Notes: a model not told the origin generated them from the sequence alone. A stretch of DNA of 36,075 bases from Halobacteriales archaeon QH_6_64_20 (GCA_003021235.1 PXQR01000017.1:1-36075), one strand, 5' to 3'; counted from the stretch's first letter, positions 15,934 to 24,251 are shown. Program-made: numbers and translations.

Positions 15934-16696
15934 TGCAGGGCTCGAAGGAACTCGGAGGAAAGCGGTGACGCCGTGTCGAAGCGCGCGCCCGGTCTTTCGC
16001 GTCGCGCCGACGAGGTAGTGACGGGCGCTCCGGTGGATCGGCTGGCGACGGTCGTGGATCGCCGTCTCATCGCTCTTCAACGCGGCGACGACCTCGGCGG
16101 CGGTGATCGTCTCGCGCCGATCCGCGGCACCGACGGGGATTTCGGTGTAGGCGCGCCCGACCATCCGGGCAAGGTGGGCGTCGCTGCTGGCTACCCGAGG
16201 GTATTCACGGCGGCGGGCGAAGCGCTTCGCCCGGCGGTTCTCGTAGCCGGTGATCAACCAGGGATCATAGACCTCGATCGCGTCGGGACGACACCCACCG
16301 AGTCGGCGCTTTCCGATTCCGTGCCAAGAGCGCTGGAAGGGGTGGGGAACGACCGCGACGCCGCCGAGGTCGTGGATCGTCTCGATCGTCGCGTCGAGCG
16401 TTTCGCCGGCCGGGGGGAGTTCGGTGACGCCGATCGCGAGCAGGCGTCCACGAGCGGTCGAGGTCCCGGCACCTGGAATCCCGATTAGGCCGTAGGCGGG
16501 CGCGAGCGCGGCGGCTTTGAGCGACTGGGGGATCGCGTCGTGATCGGTCACAACGATCGCGTCTGGATCGACTGCCCGAGCCTGTTCTAAGAGCACCTCG
16601 ACCGGCACGCGCATCGTACGAGCCCTTCGAGTGGGTGTGTAGGTCGGCGGCGAGGGTGAGACCCCGGACACGTATGTGAGGAAGGCGGAGCCCCAC
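15934..16696 (-). pseudogene. PHP-domain metal-dependent phosphoesterase, frameshifted
   Basis: From a GTG at 16696 one frame reads GLTLAADLHTHSKGSYD, the first metal motif (HTH) of a PHP phosphoesterase. The rest of the domain (VPVEVLLEQARAVDPDAIVVTDHD, GGVAVVPHPF, AIEVYDPWLITGYENRRAKRFA, SSDAHLARMVG) is in a different frame, joinable only across a one-base shift near 16612-16625. An ATG at 16614 could start a protein lacking HTH. The usual motif with Glu and His (family GxEISTxxGH) reads GAGTSTARGR here, losing both metal ligands, which fits decay. The frame has no stop at the usual C-terminus and runs on into the DUF5808-like gene. The 3' boundary given is where similarity fades. Confidence 0.7.
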
Positions 16697-16992
16697 CGCA
16701 CAAAAACGATCGACGCACGGCTAAAAACCCAGGACGGTCGGTCGGACGCCGGCCGAAAAAGCGAAACCGAGTGCGACGCCTGGAGACCGGAATCGGCCGT
16801 CACCGAGGTCAGGATCGAGTCCGAGTCGAGCGGGAGTCGGAGTCGGGCAGAGAGCGGGGTCGGGTTCGGTCGGATCAGAGCGGAACGAGTCGGATCGAGG
16901 CCGAACGTCGGCGACGACCACGATCGGTCGGGAACGGACCGAGGGCGGATCGAGAGCGGCGACGAGCGAGGACGGGCGAGGGTGAGCGGAGA
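16697..16992. other. Low-complexity intergenic region
   Basis: 296 nt between the potassium channel stop and the PHP start, rich in repeated GAGTCGGA/GGATCGAG-type words. No gene is recognised. A TATA-like GGGTTTTTAG (minus, 16721-16730) lies about 29 nt before the PHP GTG. Confidence 0.45.
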
Positions 16993-18624
16993 TCACTGGA
17001 ACGCGTCGCCGAACCGTGCGACGTCGCGGTCGGTGCCCGCGAGCACGAGGTGATCGTACGTCCCAAGTTCGATCCAGTCGCCGGGATTGGTCTTGACGCG
17101 GCCGTCGCGACGTTCGATCGCAACCACGGTACAGCCGGTCCGCTCCCGGATCGAGAGGTCCGACAGTGTCCGCCCCGAGACGGGTTCGGCCGGGACGCGT
17201 ACGACCTCGATCCCGCCTTCGAAGGAGACGACCTCCTCGTCCGCTATGATTCGCGAGGCGAGCAACCGTCCGGTGACGCTCGCGAGTGAGAGCACGTAAT
17301 CCGCGCCGGCCCGGTAGAGCTTCCGGACGTTCTCGGGTTCCTCGACGCGGGCGATGATCTCGACTGCGGGGGCGAGATCGCGGATGACGAACGTCGCGAG
17401 CAGCGTGGTCGTATCGTCGTCGAGGGCGAGTACGACCGTTCTCGCGTTCTCGATGTTCGCCCGCCGGAGCGTCTCGGGATCGGTCGCGTCGCCCGCGACG
17501 TCTACGCTCGGGTGCTCGATGCGGTCGATGACCGTCCGCGGGATGTCGGCTTCGGTCAGGGCCTTCGCGACTGTCGAGCCGACGACGCCGTGGCCCGCGA
17601 CGAGGACCTCGCCGCGACGGTAGCTCCGTACTACCCCGCGGGTGAGCCCGCGCAGACGATCGAGTCCGGCATCGCTGCCAGCGACGAGCAAGACGGTGTG
17701 TTCGGCGAGTGTCAGTCCGGGAAACGGCGGCGTCCGGAACTCGCCGTTCGACCACGCGCCGATGATCTTGACCCCGGTTCGTTTCTCGACACTGCTTTCA
17801 GCTATCGTGACGTCACGGAGTTCGCCGTCGGGTTGGATCGGGAGTTCGGCGATCTGAAAGTCCTCGCCGATCTCGATTCCGCCGTCGAGGTCGGTCGAAA
17901 CCGCAGTGCGGAGCTTGTTCGCGAGCCCGTGACCCAGGAGGGTTCGCGGCGAGAAAGCCTCGTTCGCGCCCGCGTAGTCGTGATACGTCGCGAAGGCCGG
18001 ATCGTCGACGACGGTGTAGACCGGCAGGTCGGAAGCGACCTCCCGAACCGCCATGACGACGCTCAGGTCCACGTCATCGTCGCCGTCGGCGATGACCGCG
18101 CGGGCGGCCTCGACGCTCGCCCGCCGGAGTACGGCCGGCGATTCGGGATCGCCGTGGACCACGGCGACGCCGAGATCGTGGAGGTCGGTCGCGATCTCCC
18201 GGTCCGGTTCGACGACGACCGCCGGGACCTCCCGAGCGCCGAGTTCGTCGAGCAGCGTCTCGGTGCGCGCACTGTGGTAACAGATCAGCACGTGATCGCG
18301 GACGTCTTCGAGTTCGGTCGGTGGCGAGGTCGCGAGCGCGTCCTCGACGAGCGGGACGATAACGATCGGAAAGGCCGCGAAGATGAGCACGAGGCTCGCG
18401 ATCTGGATCCCGACGACCAGTACCGTCATGGCCGTCCCCCAGGGAGCGTCCTGGCCGTAGCCCGTAGTAGTAAGCGTCTGCATCACGAACTCGAACGACT
18501 CCAAGAGGCTTCGTGGTCGGTTTTCGAGAAGCGTCATTCCGGCGTCGTACGCGAGCGTGAAGGCGATCACCGAGACGACGACCGCAAAGACGTACGCGCG
18601 AACCAGCCATCGCCGGGCGACCAT
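16993..18624 (-). CDS. Potassium channel with two RCK (TrkA) domains
   Basis: A 543-aa membrane protein. Two transmembrane helices (about 8-26 and 65-90) flank a pore loop with selectivity filter TTTGYGQD (52-59), the K+ channel signature. The cytoplasmic part has two RCK units: the first from about 110 (DHVLICYHSARTETLLDEL...VVHGDPESPAVLRRASVEAARAVI) with a TrkA-C part (DVTIAESSVEKRTGVKIIGAW), and a second from about 340 (EVLVAGHGVVGSTVAKALTEADIPRTVID, VAGDATDPETLRRANIENARTVVLALDDD) with its TrkA-C part (SGRTLSDLSIRERTGCTVVAIERR). Ligand-gated K+ flux at the cell membrane is expected. A TATA element GGGATTAAGAA (18645-18655) is 26 nt upstream. Confidence 0.94.
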   Translation of the reverse strand: MVARRWLVRAYVFAVVVSVIAFTLAYDAGMTLLENRPRSLLESFEFVMQTLTTTGYGQDAPWGTAMTVLVVGIQIASLVLIFAAFPIVIVPLVEDALATSPPTELEDVRDHVLICYHSARTETLLDELGAREVPAVVVEPDREIATDLHDLGVAVVHGDPESPAVLRRASVEAARAVIADGDDDVDLSVVMAVREVASDLPVYTVVDDPAFATYHDYAGANEAFSPRTLLGHGLANKLRTAVSTDLDGGIEIGEDFQIAELPIQPDGELRDVTIAESSVEKRTGVKIIGAWSNGEFRTPPFPGLTLAEHTVLLVAGSDAGLDRLRGLTRGVVRSYRRGEVLVAGHGVVGSTVAKALTEADIPRTVIDRIEHPSVDVAGDATDPETLRRANIENARTVVLALDDDTTTLLATFVIRDLAPAVEIIARVEEPENVRKLYRAGADYVLSLASVTGRLLASRIIADEEVVSFEGGIEVVRVPAEPVSGRTLSDLSIRERTGCTVVAIERRDGRVKTNPGDWIELGTYDHLVLAGTDRDVARFGDAFQ

Positions 18625-18644
18625 GACGCTCCTGAGAGCGGGCC

Positions 18645-18655
18645 GTTCTTAATCC
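18645..18655 (-). promoter_or_regulatory. TATA box of the potassium channel gene
   Basis: GGGATTAAGAA on the minus strand, centred 26 nt upstream of the ATG at 18624; leaderless spacing. Confidence 0.6.
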
Positions 18656-18767
18656 CGTGGGAAAAAGTGGCACGACCGATCGGGGAGCGGGTGAGCCGTC
18701 AGTTCGGGGGCGGCGCCCGCCGACGGCGATCGCCGCGATCGTCCCCGGTGATCGGCGATCGGCGGGA

Positions 18768-20720
18768 CTACCGGTAGCGACCGCGGCCCTCGATCTCGCG
18801 CAGGCGATCGAGCACGGTCCGGTCGCCGACGGCGGCGTAGGCCGCTTCGAACGCCTCGCGGAGGCCGGGCGCGTGGTCGGTCGTGCCCGCGAGGCTCCGG
18901 CCGAAGACGTGTAGATCCATCGCGTGGTCCTCGGTCGCGTCGCTGTGGTAGCCTAGCCCGAAGTCTATGAGGTACGTCCGGCGAACGTCGGCCGATGCGC
19001 TCGACGCGTCCGAGGGGGCCGACGGATCGGTCGACGGGTCGCTCCTGTCGAGAAGCGCCATGCGGACGTTACGCGTCGTCGGATCGCCGTGGACGATCCC
19101 GGCGTCGTGGAGCGTCGCGAGGTGCCGGCCGACGTTTTCTATAGCCGCCGTCGCGGGCTCGGGCGGGTCGTTCGGGCCGTCCCCATCGACGGCAGAGACC
19201 TCGTCGACGGCGGGAATCTCACTGGCGGACGAATCCCCCGAACCGATCTCGGTGTCGCTCCCGAGGAGGTCTCGTAAGTCCGCGTCGCCGACGTGCTCGA
19301 CGGTGATCGCCTTCTCGCGGAGGTCGAGGGCTTCGATCACCGGCGTCGGTACCCCCAAGCGGCGGGCGGCGCTCGTGAGCCGGGCTTCGGCCACGGTGCG
19401 CTCGCAACCCAATCGTTCGTCGAGCGCCGGATGGCGGTAGGCCTTCGTCGGTCGGGATTTGATTACGCGACCGGCCTCCCGATCGATCTCTACCATCGCT
19501 TCTGCGCCCCTGACGGTTCCCGTGTCCTCGACCGTCCCACCAGCGCCCGGGTCGTTCGCGTCACCTGGGTCGCTCGTATCAGTTGCATGAGGGCCTTCGC
19601 GGTCGTGATCACCGTAGTCGGATCGACCGGGTTCGGCGAGCGGCCACGTGACGACCACTTCGTCCGGCCGGAAGTTCGGGCGCACGCGCGAGTCGGATAC
19701 CGAGAGGGTGTCGCCCGCCTCGAACATCTTCGCGCCGAGCGCGGCGATCATCCCGGCGTTGTCCCGGAGCAGTCGTGGCTCCGGTGCGAAAAAGCGCGCC
19801 CCGCGCTCGGCACACATCGTCTCCAGCATCTCCTGTAAGCGCGCGTTCTGGCCGACCCCACCCCCGAGGACGAGTTCGTCCGCGTCGGTGAGCGAGAGCG
19901 CGCGTTCGGCGACCTCCGTCAACATCGCGAAGACCGTCTCCTGGAGCGAAAAACAGACGTCCTCGATCGCCTCGCCGTCGTCGATCGCCTCCATCGCGGC
20001 GCTCGCCAGTCCCGAAAAGGAAAAATCCATTCCCTTGACAACGTAGGGAAGCGGGAGATACGAGCCGCCCTCGGCGGCGGCCTCGATCTTCGGGCCGCCG
20101 GGATGAGCCCAATCGAGGTGGCGGGCGAATTTATCGAGCGCGTTGCCGACCCCGGTGTCCATCGTCTCCCCGAGGATCCGGTACCTTCCGTTTCGATACC
20201 CGAGAATGTGAGCGTTCGCGCCGCTGGCGTTGAGACAGATCGGCGCGTCGAACCCCGATTCACTTCGCCCGATCTCCGCGTGGGCGACCATGTGGTTTAC
20301 CCCCATCAGGGGAACCTCACGCGAGAGCGCGAAGGCCCGGGCGGCGCTTGCGACGATCCGCAAACAGGGGCCGAGACCGGGGCCACGCGAGAAGGCCACG
20401 GCGTCGATCACCGAGGTACTGTCGCCTCGTCTTTCGTCCTCGGCTCGCTCGCCGTCAGCATCGCGGTCGTCATCCCCCTCTTCATGGTGACGATCGCGCT
20501 CGTCACTGTCGTCGTCGGGTCCTCGACGGCGCTCGCGTTCGAGGACCGTCTCGATCACCCGGGGGATCGCTTCCGCCATGTGTTCGGCGGCTTCGCGCGG
20601 GTGGATCCCGCCGCTGTCGGGGACGTAGGGGTCGGTCTCGATGCGGAGGCTCCCCGAGTCGGTGTCAAGGACGGCGGCGCTGGCGGCCCACGCAGTGCCT
20701 TCGATGCCGAGAACGCGCAT
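18768..20720 (-). CDS. kae1-bud32: Kae1-Bud32 fusion of the KEOPS tRNA t6A complex
   Basis: A 650-aa bifunctional protein: Kae1 transfers threonylcarbamoyl to A37 of ANN-decoding tRNAs, and Bud32 is the associated small kinase/ATPase. Kae1 part about 1-360: MRVLGIEGTAWAAS, metal motif HMVAH (143-147), LNASGANAHILGYRNGRYRILGETMDTGVGNALDKFAR, VLGGGVGQN, LLRDNAGMIAALGA. Bud32 part about 402-650: IKSRPTKAYRHPALDERL (K421), HGDPTTRN (544-551), LIDFGLGYHSD (DFG 586-588) and the C-terminal EIEGRGRYR. Acidic low-complexity insertions sit at about 66-101 in Kae1, in the linker (365-402), and at 488-525 and 560-580 in Bud32. It follows rps24e after only 47 nt. Confidence 0.97.
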   Translation of the reverse strand: MRVLGIEGTAWAASAAVLDTDSGSLRIETDPYVPDSGGIHPREAAEHMAEAIPRVIETVLERERRRGPDDDSDERDRHHEEGDDDRDADGERAEDERRGDSTSVIDAVAFSRGPGLGPCLRIVASAARAFALSREVPLMGVNHMVAHAEIGRSESGFDAPICLNASGANAHILGYRNGRYRILGETMDTGVGNALDKFARHLDWAHPGGPKIEAAAEGGSYLPLPYVVKGMDFSFSGLASAAMEAIDDGEAIEDVCFSLQETVFAMLTEVAERALSLTDADELVLGGGVGQNARLQEMLETMCAERGARFFAPEPRLLRDNAGMIAALGAKMFEAGDTLSVSDSRVRPNFRPDEVVVTWPLAEPGRSDYGDHDREGPHATDTSDPGDANDPGAGGTVEDTGTVRGAEAMVEIDREAGRVIKSRPTKAYRHPALDERLGCERTVAEARLTSAARRLGVPTPVIEALDLREKAITVEHVGDADLRDLLGSDTEIGSGDSSASEIPAVDEVSAVDGDGPNDPPEPATAAIENVGRHLATLHDAGIVHGDPTTRNVRMALLDRSDPSTDPSAPSDASSASADVRRTYLIDFGLGYHSDATEDHAMDLHVFGRSLAGTTDHAPGLREAFEAAYAAVGDRTVLDRLREIEGRGRYR

Positions 20721-20767
20721 TGATCGTTGGTCGGGAGTCCTCGTCGGGTCCAGTGCTCGGCGGCGAG

Positions 20768-21070
20768 TTACTCCTCGCCGGCCTCGGCGTCGTCGCCGAT
20801 CTTGTTCCGGTCGAGCATGTAGGACTGTTCGACACCGGTTGCGTCCGCCGAGGACTGATAGACCTTCGCGTAGCCCATGGTTTTCGCCATGCCGAACTTC
20901 GTATCGAGCTTTCTGATCACGACCTCGCCGGCGTTCTTGTTGAGCTGGGCGGCCAAACTGTCACGAACTGAAAGCCGAGAGGGGGTTTCCGCCTCGTGAG
21001 TGAGCGCGAAGCGAACGTCGGTACGGTGTAACATCGGGTTCGCCTCCTCGTCGAGAATCTCGATGTCCAT
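20768..21070 (-). CDS. rps24e: Small-subunit ribosomal protein S24e
   Basis: A 100-aa archaeal/eukaryal ribosomal protein: MDIEILDEEANPMLHRTDVRFALTHEAETPSRLSVRDSLAAQLN, then VVIRKLDTKFGMAKTMGYAKVYQSSADATGVEQSYMLDRN, the full family pattern, with the acidic C-terminus of halophiles. First gene of the operon with kae1-bud32. In most archaea the tiny zinc-ribbon gene rps27ae lies directly downstream; the 47-nt gap here has no room for it. A TATA-like CCTTTTGA (minus, 21095-21102) lies 28 nt upstream. Confidence 0.96.
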   Translation of the reverse strand: MDIEILDEEANPMLHRTDVRFALTHEAETPSRLSVRDSLAAQLNKNAGEVVIRKLDTKFGMAKTMGYAKVYQSSADATGVEQSYMLDRNKIGDDAEAGEE

Positions 21071-21378
21071 TGGCTGTGTTTGGCCCCGAATCGATCAAAA
21101 GGATTTCGAACTGCAGGGGCGAGCGCGCTCGACCCCCACACTCGACAGCCGACGCACCCGGAGAGCGGCCGCCTCCCGAGGCGCGAATCGACCCCGAGCG
21201 GCTCCGAGCAGGCACGGACGGTCCCGGTGGTCCCGAAAGTCGAAGGGGCCCGACGATTCGGAACGGGCGTATCCGGGGAGGAGCGGTCGGGATCACCGCT
21301 CGTGCGGAGATCGGTAATAAAAATCATACAGGAGTGATATGCAAAGATATTTCCACGCGAGCGAAATACTCCTACTCA
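21071..21378. other. Divergent intergenic region between rps24e and the winged-helix gene
   Basis: 308 nt with no recognised gene; an open frame crosses it in phase with the downstream gene, but its translation is not protein-like. It holds the rps24e TATA element (21095-21102) and, on the plus strand, AAGATATTT (21344-21352), about 29 nt before the ATG at 21379. AGGAGT (about 21330) and ACTCCT (about 21368) are inverted around that promoter. Confidence 0.5.
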
Positions 21379-21774
21379 ATGAACTTCGCGACGGCGCTCC
21401 TGAAACGCTTAGTGCCGGGACGGGGCACCGAGGAGACCGAAAACGAGGCCTCGACCGGAACGGGAAGCGAGGCGGCGGGCGAGCGCGAGGGGACTCCCGC
21501 GACGACCGAGGTCGAGCGCCCGGACGCGCCCCGGATCGCCGCCGAAGACGTCTCCGACGAGGACTTCGTTCTCCGCCAGTTGATCGCTCACGGCGGACGG
21601 GTCTCCCGATCGACCCTCGTCGCCGAGACCGACTGGAGCGAAGAGGAACTCGACGACGTTCTCGAAGAGATGGAAGCGAACGCACAGATCAGTACGATCC
21701 GCCGGCGCGACCCGCTCGTCTGTCGGCGCGGGTTCGAACCCGCCGGCGCGCCGCTCCGATTCAAGGACGACTGA
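21379..21774 (+). CDS. Small winged-helix (HTH) protein
   Basis: A 131-aa protein. After MNFATALLKRLVPGRG, residues 17-55 form a low-complexity Glu/Thr/Gly linker. The domain follows: DEDFVLRQLIAHGGRVSRSTLVAETDWSEEELDDVLEEMEANAQISTIRRRDPLVCRRGFEP, a compact helix-turn-helix with a wing-like end. Probably a haloarchaeal DNA-binding or regulatory protein; target unknown. The open frame continues upstream to 21070, but the TATA-like element at 21344-21352 supports this start. The amphipathic N-terminal helix could touch the membrane. Confidence 0.75.
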   Translation: MNFATALLKRLVPGRGTEETENEASTGTGSEAAGEREGTPATTEVERPDAPRIAAEDVSDEDFVLRQLIAHGGRVSRSTLVAETDWSEEELDDVLEEMEANAQISTIRRRDPLVCRRGFEPAGAPLRFKDD

Positions 21775-21994
21775 TCGCGCCGACTCCGTCCGCAGGTTCC
21801 CCTCGCGCGGGTGTCCCGCCGATCGACCGGCGTGACGTCCGTCGTATGTTTCGATGCCGGTGTTCGGGTCACGATCCGTCGGCGATCCGCCGGCGATCCG
21901 GCGGCGAGAAGCGCCGAGGGACGACCCATCGAATCGCCGGCAGTCCCTGCCGCCGAACCGCCGATCCCGGCGAAACAATCATTCCACACCGGGT

Positions 21995-22002
21995 CGTTTT
22001 AC
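21995..22002 (+). promoter_or_regulatory. TATA-like box of the zinc dehydrogenase gene
   Basis: CGTTTTAC about 24 nt before the ATG at 22022, fitting a leaderless transcript and supporting that start over the longer open frame. Confidence 0.5.
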
Positions 22003-22021
22003 CGCCGCGAGGGTTCAGAAC

Positions 22022-23185
22022 ATGTCAATGAACGCAGTAGTCTATCAGGGACCACACGAGGTCGCCGTCGAGGAGGTCGACGAACCGGAGATCGAGCACC
22101 CGAACGACGTGGTGATCGATATCACCACTACCTGTATCTGTGGGTCCGACCTACACATGTACGAGGGACGCACCGACGCCGAGCCGGGGATCGTCTTCGG
22201 CCACGAGAACATGGGGATCGTGACCGAGGTCGGCGAGGCGGTCAGTACCTTGGAGGAAGGCGATCGGATCGTTCTCCCGTTCAACGTTGCCTGTGGCTTT
22301 TGTCGGAACTGTGAGAACGGCAAGACCGGCTTCTGTACGAACGTCAACCCCGGCTTCGCCGGCGGTGCCTATGGCTACGTCGCGATGGGCCCCTACCGGG
22401 GCGGACAAGCCGAGCAGTTGCGGGTACCCTACGCCGATTTCAATGCGCTGAAACTCCCCGAGGGAGACGAACACGAGGATTCCTTCTCGTTGCTCGCCGA
22501 TATCTTCCCGACGGGCTGGCACGGCACGCGCCTCGCGAACCTCGAACCCGGCGAGTCGATTGCGATCTACGGCGCGGGTCCGGTCGGAACGATGGCCGCC
22601 TACAGCGCGAAGCTTCAGGGAGCATCCGACATCTACATCGTCGATCGGGTGCCGAGTCGCCTCGATCTCGCCGAGGAACACTGTGACGCCCACCCGATCA
22701 ACTTCGAGGAAAACGATCCCGTCGAACAGATCAAAGACGCCCACGGCGGCGGCGTCGACAAAGGGGTTGATGCGGTCGGCTACCAGGCGATCGATTCGGA
22801 CAAAGAAGCCGACGACGACTACGACCCGGCACGGGAGAACCCGGCGATCGTGCTGAACAACCTGATCCAAACTGTGCGCCCGACCGGCCAACTCGGGATC
22901 GTCGGTCTCTACGTGCCCTCGGACCCGGGCGCGCCCGACGAGATGGCCGCCGAAGGGCGACTCGGAATCGACTTCGGGAAGCTCTTCGAGAAGGGTCAAA
23001 AACTCGGGACCGGCCAGTGTGACGTGAAACAGTACAACCGTCGACTGCGGGACATGATCATCGAGGGTCGTGCCGACCCGAGTTTCTACGTCTCCCATCG
23101 GGAGTCCTTGGGGGACGCCCCGGAGATGTACGAACGGTTCGACAACCGCGAGGAAGGCGTCACGAAGGTCCTGCTGGAACCGTAA
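22022..23185 (+). CDS. Zinc-dependent alcohol dehydrogenase, glutathione-independent formaldehyde dehydrogenase type
   Basis: A 387-aa MDR-superfamily oxidoreductase starting MSMNAVVYQGPHEVAV (ATG 22028 also possible). Catalytic zinc ligands C40 (ICGSDLHMYEGR), H61 and E62 (GHENMG); structural zinc lobe C91, C94, C97, C105 (CGFCRNCENGKTGFC). The NAD-binding fold starts IAIYGAGPVGTMAAYSAKL with the acidic VDRVPSR. The long middle loop (DKGVDAVGYQAIDSDKEADDDYDP) and PTGQLGIVGLY match the formaldehyde dismutase/dehydrogenase subgroup. Likely detoxifies formaldehyde or oxidises small alcohols with NAD; the exact substrate is not readable from sequence. Confidence 0.9.
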   Translation: MSMNAVVYQGPHEVAVEEVDEPEIEHPNDVVIDITTTCICGSDLHMYEGRTDAEPGIVFGHENMGIVTEVGEAVSTLEEGDRIVLPFNVACGFCRNCENGKTGFCTNVNPGFAGGAYGYVAMGPYRGGQAEQLRVPYADFNALKLPEGDEHEDSFSLLADIFPTGWHGTRLANLEPGESIAIYGAGPVGTMAAYSAKLQGASDIYIVDRVPSRLDLAEEHCDAHPINFEENDPVEQIKDAHGGGVDKGVDAVGYQAIDSDKEADDDYDPARENPAIVLNNLIQTVRPTGQLGIVGLYVPSDPGAPDEMAAEGRLGIDFGKLFEKGQKLGTGQCDVKQYNRRLRDMIIEGRADPSFYVSHRESLGDAPEMYERFDNREEGVTKVLLEP

Positions 23186-23255
23186 CGATCGGTCCCTATC
23201 CGAGCGTACCGGGTTCCCGATCCAATCTCCGAACGACTCGAACAGTTCTTTCGAA

Positions 23256-23438
23256 CTACGCTCGGAGCCACGCGTCGGGGTGAGCGTCCCGGAGGTGATC
23301 CTGGTATCGCTTGACCATCACCGCGTACGAATCCGCGACGGCGTACCACTCACAGTGGTCGCAGCTCCCGGTGATCGGCTCGCCGTCCCGCACCGGGGCA
23401 GTGCTCCAGGGGTGTTCGTCGTCGGCGTGTTCGATCAC
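23256..23438 (-). CDS. Small zinc-finger-like protein, unknown
   Basis: A 60-aa acidic protein from a GTG start. It has CDHCEW (two Cys spaced by two) and, 19 residues after the second Cys, HLRDAHPDAW (two His spaced by four), a C2H2-like zinc pattern. The rest is charged (MIEHADDEHPWSTAPVRDGEP). Such mini zinc proteins are very common in haloarchaea; partner and target unknown. A TATA-like GGTTACAGG lies about 28 nt upstream on the minus strand, supporting the GTG. Confidence 0.75.
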   Translation of the reverse strand: MIEHADDEHPWSTAPVRDGEPITGSCDHCEWYAVADSYAVMVKRYQDHLRDAHPDAWLRA

Positions 23439-23544
23439 GGGCTAACTCATCGCTCGACGCACCTGTAACCCCTGCTCGAAACGACGGCCGTCGCTAGGAA
23501 AGCGCTAGAAAGGTAGGACCGGGAACGGCGTGCGGTCGGCCGGG

Positions 23545-23958
23545 TTAGAGTTCGTCGAACCGATCGACGCCGCTGCTCGCGACGTCCATGTCCTGTTCGA
23601 CCGCGCCGCCGCTGACGCCGATCGCGCCGACGACGTCCCCGTTTTCCATCAGGGGATAGCCGCCGCCGAAGATCACCATGTTGTTGTCGTTGGTGTTCTG
23701 GAGTCCGTACAGCGACTCGCCGGGTTTCGTGGGTTCGGCGAGGTCTTCGGTCGGCATGTCGAGCGCCGCCGAGGTGTACGCCTTGTTCCGCGAGATGTCG
23801 ACCGACGCGAGCCACGCGCCGTCCATCCGGCGATTGATGATGAGGTTGCCCTCCGAGTTCGCCACCGTGATAACCATCGGGTTGTCGATCTCCTCGGCGC
23901 GTTGCTCGGCTGCGTCCGCGACCTCCTTCGCCGTCTCTAATGGTATCGATTCGACCAT
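23545..23958 (-). CDS. HbpS/GlcG-family protein (DUF336, putative heme or small-molecule binder)
   Basis: A 137-aa protein of the GlcG/HbpS fold: IPLETAKEVADAAEQRAEEIDNPMVITVANSEGNLIINRRMDGAWLASVDISRNKAYTSAALDMPTEDL, then LYGLQNTNDNNMVIFGGGYPLMENGDVVGAIGVSGGAVEQDMDVASSGV. The GGGYPL and VVGAIGVSGG loops are diagnostic. Some members bind heme or cobalamin-related compounds; no function is known for the haloarchaeal ones. A TATA box GATATATC (minus, 23984-23991) centred 29 nt upstream supports this ATG over the longer frame to 24255. It is divergent from a small Cys-protein gene, with a palindrome between them. Confidence 0.9.
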   Translation of the reverse strand: MVESIPLETAKEVADAAEQRAEEIDNPMVITVANSEGNLIINRRMDGAWLASVDISRNKAYTSAALDMPTEDLAEPTKPGESLYGLQNTNDNNMVIFGGGYPLMENGDVVGAIGVSGGAVEQDMDVASSGVDRFDEL

Positions 23959-23983
23959 GCAGTCGCAACACAACGGCCGGGGG

Positions 23984-23991
23984 GATATATC
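23984..23991 (-). promoter_or_regulatory. TATA box of the HbpS/GlcG-like gene
   Basis: GATATATC, centred about 29 nt upstream of the ATG at 23958 on the minus strand. Confidence 0.6.
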
Positions 23992-24023
23992 TTTCCGCGA
24001 GTCGACGGACGAAGTGTAGCGAG

Positions 24024-24035
24024 CGTCACGTGACG
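24024..24035. promoter_or_regulatory. 12-bp palindrome between divergent promoters
   Basis: CGTCACGTGACG is perfectly palindromic and lies midway between the minus-strand TATA box at 23984-23991 and the plus-strand TATA-like CGTTATGTT at 24061-24069. It is a candidate operator shared by both genes. Confidence 0.4.
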
Positions 24036-24095
24036 GAGCGCTCGAACGCGTCACGCGAACCGTTATGTTCGAGGCGCGGGTACTCGCGAGTAGAT

Positions 24096-24251
24096 ATGTG
24101 TAAGTACTGTGCGTACAGCATGGACGACGGCTGGACGCAACTGGTCGAATACGACGACGTCTACCAAGAGGCGATGATCGAAGCGACCCAACGCCAGTCG
24201 AACTACGGCTTCTACGAGGAGTGGGACGACCTGCGCGAACAGGTCGCCTAA
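24096..24251 (+). CDS. 51-aa CxxC-type small protein, unknown
   Basis: Starts MCKYCAYSMDDGWTQLVEYD, a Cys-x-x-Cys at the very N-terminus, followed by an acidic helical stretch (YQEAMIEATQRQSNYGFYEEWDDLREQ). No His or Cys partner pair, so a metal site could form only in a dimer. The longer open frame to 23940 crosses the divergent promoter and is rejected. TATA-like CGTTATGTT at 24061-24069 implies a leader of only a few nt. A T6 tract 9 nt after the stop (24261-24266) fits an archaeal terminator. Function unknown. Confidence 0.7.
   Translation: MCKYCAYSMDDGWTQLVEYDDVYQEAMIEATQRQSNYGFYEEWDDLREQVA

Noticed and set aside
16215-16232. 18-bp palindrome GGGCGAAGCGCTTCGCCC
   Set aside because: It encodes RRAKRFARR in the conserved part of the PHP domain, so coding constraint explains it.
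17512-18777. 421-codon open frame antisense to the potassium channel
   Set aside because: No promoter or domain; the minus-strand channel motifs (GYG filter, RCK domains) are unambiguous.
21728-21743. Perfect palindrome GCGGGTTCGAACCCGC resembling a tRNA T-arm
   Set aside because: It lies inside the winged-helix gene (encoding CRRGFEP) and no acceptor, D or anticodon arms can be drawn around it.
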